From NCBI GenBank assembly GCA_022576105.1, contig JACZRM010000108.1, positions 1-6,221 on the forward strand: a stretch of 6,221 nucleotides of DNA, given 5' to 3'. The position numbers and the translations under genes were made by a program. The notes under the pieces were generated by a model that was given only the letters and a program-made list of their open reading frames with translations, made no database searches and had not been told where the DNA came from. Shown here piece after piece: positions 4,417 through 6,221 of this stretch (position 1 is its first letter; every line of letters begins with the position of its first letter). Source of the DNA: Chloroflexota bacterium (GTDB lineage Bacteria; Chloroflexota; Dehalococcoidia; UBA3495).

Positions 4417-5102
4417 CCTTGCTGTACCAACCCTTTCGCGCTTTGGCCCGGTTCTGCTTTAACGTTTTTGGCCGGATGGAAGTCACCGGGCGGGAGTGTG
4501 TACCGCCCTATGGGCCGTTGATCGTGGTGGCCAATCATGTATCGTATAACGACCCGCCGGTGCTGGTCCCCAGCATTTCACGGCCTTTGGACTTTTTGGG
4601 CAAGAAAGAACTGTTCGGAAATCCCATCAGCCGGTTTATCATGCGGGAGTTTCGGGTGCATCCTTTAGACCGGTTCGGCACTGGGGTTGACGCCATGCGT
4701 ATCGCAATTGACCTGTTGGCCCAAGACCGAGCGGTGGTCATATTTCCGGAGGGCCATCGCAGTCCTGACCATGCTATGCGAGAAGCCAAGTCGGGGGCGG
4801 CGTTTCTGGCCATCAAGACCCAGGCGCCGATACTTCCGGTGGGTATCTGGGGAACCGAGAAATTTTCCGTCAAGAGGATCGCCCTGCCACTGTGCCGGTT
4901 TCACGTTAACATCGGTCAGCCCTTTACGCCGCCGGTGATGGAAGGACGGATCAGTCGGGATGTGGTCAACAGCGTGCAGACCATGATCATGGGCCGCATC
5001 GCGGTCCTGCTGCCCGAGGAATACCGGGGGGTGTATGCGTTGGGGAACACCCGTGGGCTCCAGGAAAAGCCTGGGGGGAGAGGTACTCTTGGCCAGGATT
5101 AA
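4413..5102 (+). CDS. plsC: 1-acyl-sn-glycerol-3-phosphate acyltransferase (PlsC family)
   Basis: This 229-residue protein belongs to the PlsC/LPLAT acyltransferases, which add the second acyl chain to lysophosphatidic acid at the membrane to make phosphatidic acid. The catalytic NHVSYNDP (41-48) holds the HX4D motif (His42, Asp47), followed by FLGKKELF (61-68), FRVHPLDR (80-87), the substrate-phosphate motif FPEGHRS (111-117, with His115 where Thr is usual) and APILPVGIWGTE (138-149). A hydrophobic stretch VVVAN-like before the active site and a short amphipathic N-terminus are the likely membrane contacts. I start at the ATG at 4413, which overlaps the cmk stop and has AGGAG seven bases upstream; a longer frame into cmk is not needed. 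It ends 7 bp from the convergent transporter gene. The acyl donor (acyl-ACP or acyl-CoA) cannot be told from sequence. Confidence 0.91.
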   Translation: MTLLYQPFRALARFCFNVFGRMEVTGRECVPPYGPLIVVANHVSYNDPPVLVPSISRPLDFLGKKELFGNPISRFIMREFRVHPLDRFGTGVDAMRIAIDLLAQDRAVVIFPEGHRSPDHAMREAKSGAAFLAIKTQAPILPVGIWGTEKFSVKRIALPLCRFHVNIGQPFTPPVMEGRISRDVVNSVQTMIMGRIAVLLPEEYRGVYALGNTRGLQEKPGGRGTLGQD

Positions 5103-5109
5103 TCCCCCA

Positions 5110-6015
5110 CTAGGTTGCCGCGCCGATGATTACCATTGCCACCCCGCTTACGCTAAGCAGCGTCCCTACCACCAACAGCAGGTTGATCGACTCCAGGCGT
5201 TTTAGAAACAGGTGGGCCAAGACCAGGGTTATCAAGGGGTTGCTGGCATTGATCGGGCTAACCACCGTGACTGGAGCGAGGCTCAATGCCTGAAACAGGG
5301 CAGCCACGGCCAGGCCCAGCACCACACCAGCCAGGCCGCAGACCAGGATGTACCTCTTGGGTAGTGTTCGCACGCTGTTCACCACGTCCCGGTGAGTCAA
5401 CACAAACAGCATGCATCCTCCCAAGACCAAGGCAAAGGCCGCCGCCACCAGCGGCGGCGCCAGGTCGGAAACCACGTGCCGGCTAATCACATCCCGGCTG
5501 CCGAAAGCGGCGGCGGCTCCCAGCGCCAGCAGATAACCGACGGTCTTCCGGGAAAATACCTGACTCGACGAACCGTTGCGCGGTTCAGACAGAAAGACCA
5601 GAAGTAGCCCGCAGACTACGACCGGCGTGCCCAACCCGACCAGCAGAGTGGGTCGCTCTCCCAGAAACGCCACACCCAGCGTCAGCGCAAAAACCGGCTG
5701 AAACGCGGACATGGCGGCAGCCCGGGACGCTCCTACCACCATGATGGAGCGATTGACCAGAACGCGAGCAATTGGGTAGGCCATTGCGCCCATCAGGGCA
5801 AACCAGGCCCAGGTCGTCGGGGCCAACGCCAAAATGTCTGGAAGATGGAAAGCGAAGGCCAGAACCAGCAAAAGAATAGCCCCGGTAAACACGGTGAAGA
5901 AGGCGGTTGTCGGGGCTGAAACGCGCTGGGTGCCTATTCGAACCAGGATTGTGCCGCTGGCGAAGCCCAGCGCCGCCAGGAACGAGAAGACGATGGCCAG
6001 CGGGGAAACGTCCAT
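5110..6015 (-). CDS. EamA/DMT-superfamily transporter
   Basis: This 301-residue membrane protein has about ten hydrophobic segments (near 5-25, 37-57, 68-88, 93-118, 127-143, 159-177, 188-206, 222-242, 247-270 and 279-299). They form two similar halves, as in EamA-domain members of the drug/metabolite transporter superfamily. The internal duplication shows in SAFQPVFALTLGVAFLGE (103-120) and SPINASNPLITLVLAHLF (253-270), the typical EamA segment with a proline and a downstream charged turn. Known members export amino acids or other metabolites, or import nucleotide sugars; the substrate here cannot be predicted. The ATG start places the first helix immediately after it, but no clear ribosome site precedes it; a purine-rich GAAAGAGA lies about 20 bases upstream. 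It converges on plsC with only 7 bp between the stop codons and appears to be an independent transcription unit. Confidence 0.87.
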   Translation of the reverse strand: MDVSPLAIVFSFLAALGFASGTILVRIGTQRVSAPTTAFFTVFTGAILLLVLAFAFHLPDILALAPTTWAWFALMGAMAYPIARVLVNRSIMVVGASRAAAMSAFQPVFALTLGVAFLGERPTLLVGLGTPVVVCGLLLVFLSEPRNGSSSQVFSRKTVGYLLALGAAAAFGSRDVISRHVVSDLAPPLVAAAFALVLGGCMLFVLTHRDVVNSVRTLPKRYILVCGLAGVVLGLAVAALFQALSLAPVTVVSPINASNPLITLVLAHLFLKRLESINLLLVVGTLLSVSGVAMVIIGAAT

Positions 6016-6221
6016 TCTATTCTATTGGCTGGGTCTCTTTCGGGTTCCCACCAATGTTATTCCCTATTGCTAACCTCTTTCCAAGAACTAGTTGGTATGG
6101 GCGCACGGCCGTGCGCCCATACGGCGTCTTGACTCAAATGCCGTTGTGAGCCCTTCGTTTAATGAGCTGTTGCCAAGGAAATGTATGCCGTCGTCCTCCT
6201 CATCCGGCCGTTATTCGTCCC
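6016..6221. other. Non-coding right end of the window
   Basis: Apart from the palindrome at 6095-6122, I see no supported gene. On the minus strand TTGGAA (6085-6080) and TAACAT (6060-6055) could serve the transporter gene, but the 19-bp spacing and weak matches make this doubtful. On the plus strand AAGGA (6175-6179) precedes ATGs at 6181 and 6185 in two frames that stay open to the window edge. One of these may begin the next gene, but 30-40 bases are too few to judge. Confidence 0.4.
6095..6122. repeat. Perfect 28-bp palindrome
   Basis: The half GTATGGGCGCACGG (6095-6108) is followed directly by its exact reverse complement (6109-6122), giving 14 bp of uninterrupted symmetry. As RNA it would make a 12-bp GC-rich stem with a tetraloop. 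Neither strand has a T run after it, so it is not a classic intrinsic terminator. GC-rich palindromes with a GGGCGCAC core fit the look of repetitive extragenic palindromes, which I infer as the likely class. Confidence 0.8.

Noticed and set aside
5053..5082. Hairpin CCAGG-AAAAG-CCTGG near the end of plsC as a terminator
   Set aside because: The stem is only five strong pairs, lies inside the plsC coding region, and is not followed by a T run.
6159..6221. Short minus-strand open frame ending at a TAA near 6159
   Set aside because: It is only about 20 codons to the window edge, with low-complexity MRRTTAYISLATAH-type content and no family signal, so I do not call a partial gene.

Overview
This window (about 6.2 kb, fairly GC-rich, roughly high-50s % by eye) looks like an ordinary stretch of bacterial chromosome. 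It carries seven intact protein genes, and the spacers at its left, middle and right hold short palindromic repeat-like sequences. The gene content suggests a free-living bacterium outside the Proteobacteria: a delta' clamp-loader subunit with a four-cysteine zinc module, a cmk-plsC pair, a stand-alone HNH protein of the CxxC / LDHxxPR / CPKCNLRK type, and non-ATG starts. The phylum Chloroflexota (for example the Dehalococcoidia side) is my best guess. That is an inference from style and gene content, not a demonstrated placement.

Layout, left to right. Positions 1-319 are non-coding and dense in short inverted and direct repeats, including a 23-bp element that appears to be nested inside another repeat. 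holB (DNA polymerase III delta') runs rightward at 320-1339 and meets, tail to tail with a 19-bp gap, a leftward HNH endonuclease-family gene (1359-1961). A 254-bp spacer (1962-2215) holds a good leftward promoter for the HNH gene and several hairpins, including a diverged reverse-strand copy of the element seen at the left end. Two more leftward genes follow: a CvpA-family membrane protein (2216-2866) with an unusual proline-rich tetrapeptide-repeat tail, and a PAP2 lipid phosphatase (2982-3635). Next is a 91-bp divergent promoter region, then the rightward pair cmk-plsC (3727-4416 and 4413-5102, overlapping by ATGA). plsC converges, with a 7-bp gap, on a leftward ten-helix EamA/DMT-type transporter (5110-6015). 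The last 206 bases (6016-6221) contain a perfect 28-bp palindrome and no gene I can support.

How the genes fit together: cmk supplies CDP/dCDP for nucleic-acid and CDP-lipid synthesis, plsC builds phosphatidic acid, and the divergent PAP2 enzyme could dephosphorylate phosphatidic acid or undecaprenyl pyrophosphate. The centre of the window therefore has a membrane-lipid/precursor theme, but joint regulation is only inferred from promoter geometry. holB, the HNH gene, the CvpA-family gene and the transporter look like separately transcribed neighbours. I see no CRISPR array, tRNA, rRNA, transposase, phage gene, toxin-antitoxin pair or defence cassette. The points most worth attention are regulatory and repeat-level: the back-to-back divergent promoters with a TTG-started cmk and an apparently leaderless PAP2 message, the nested repeat, the long palindrome and the CvpA repeat tail.
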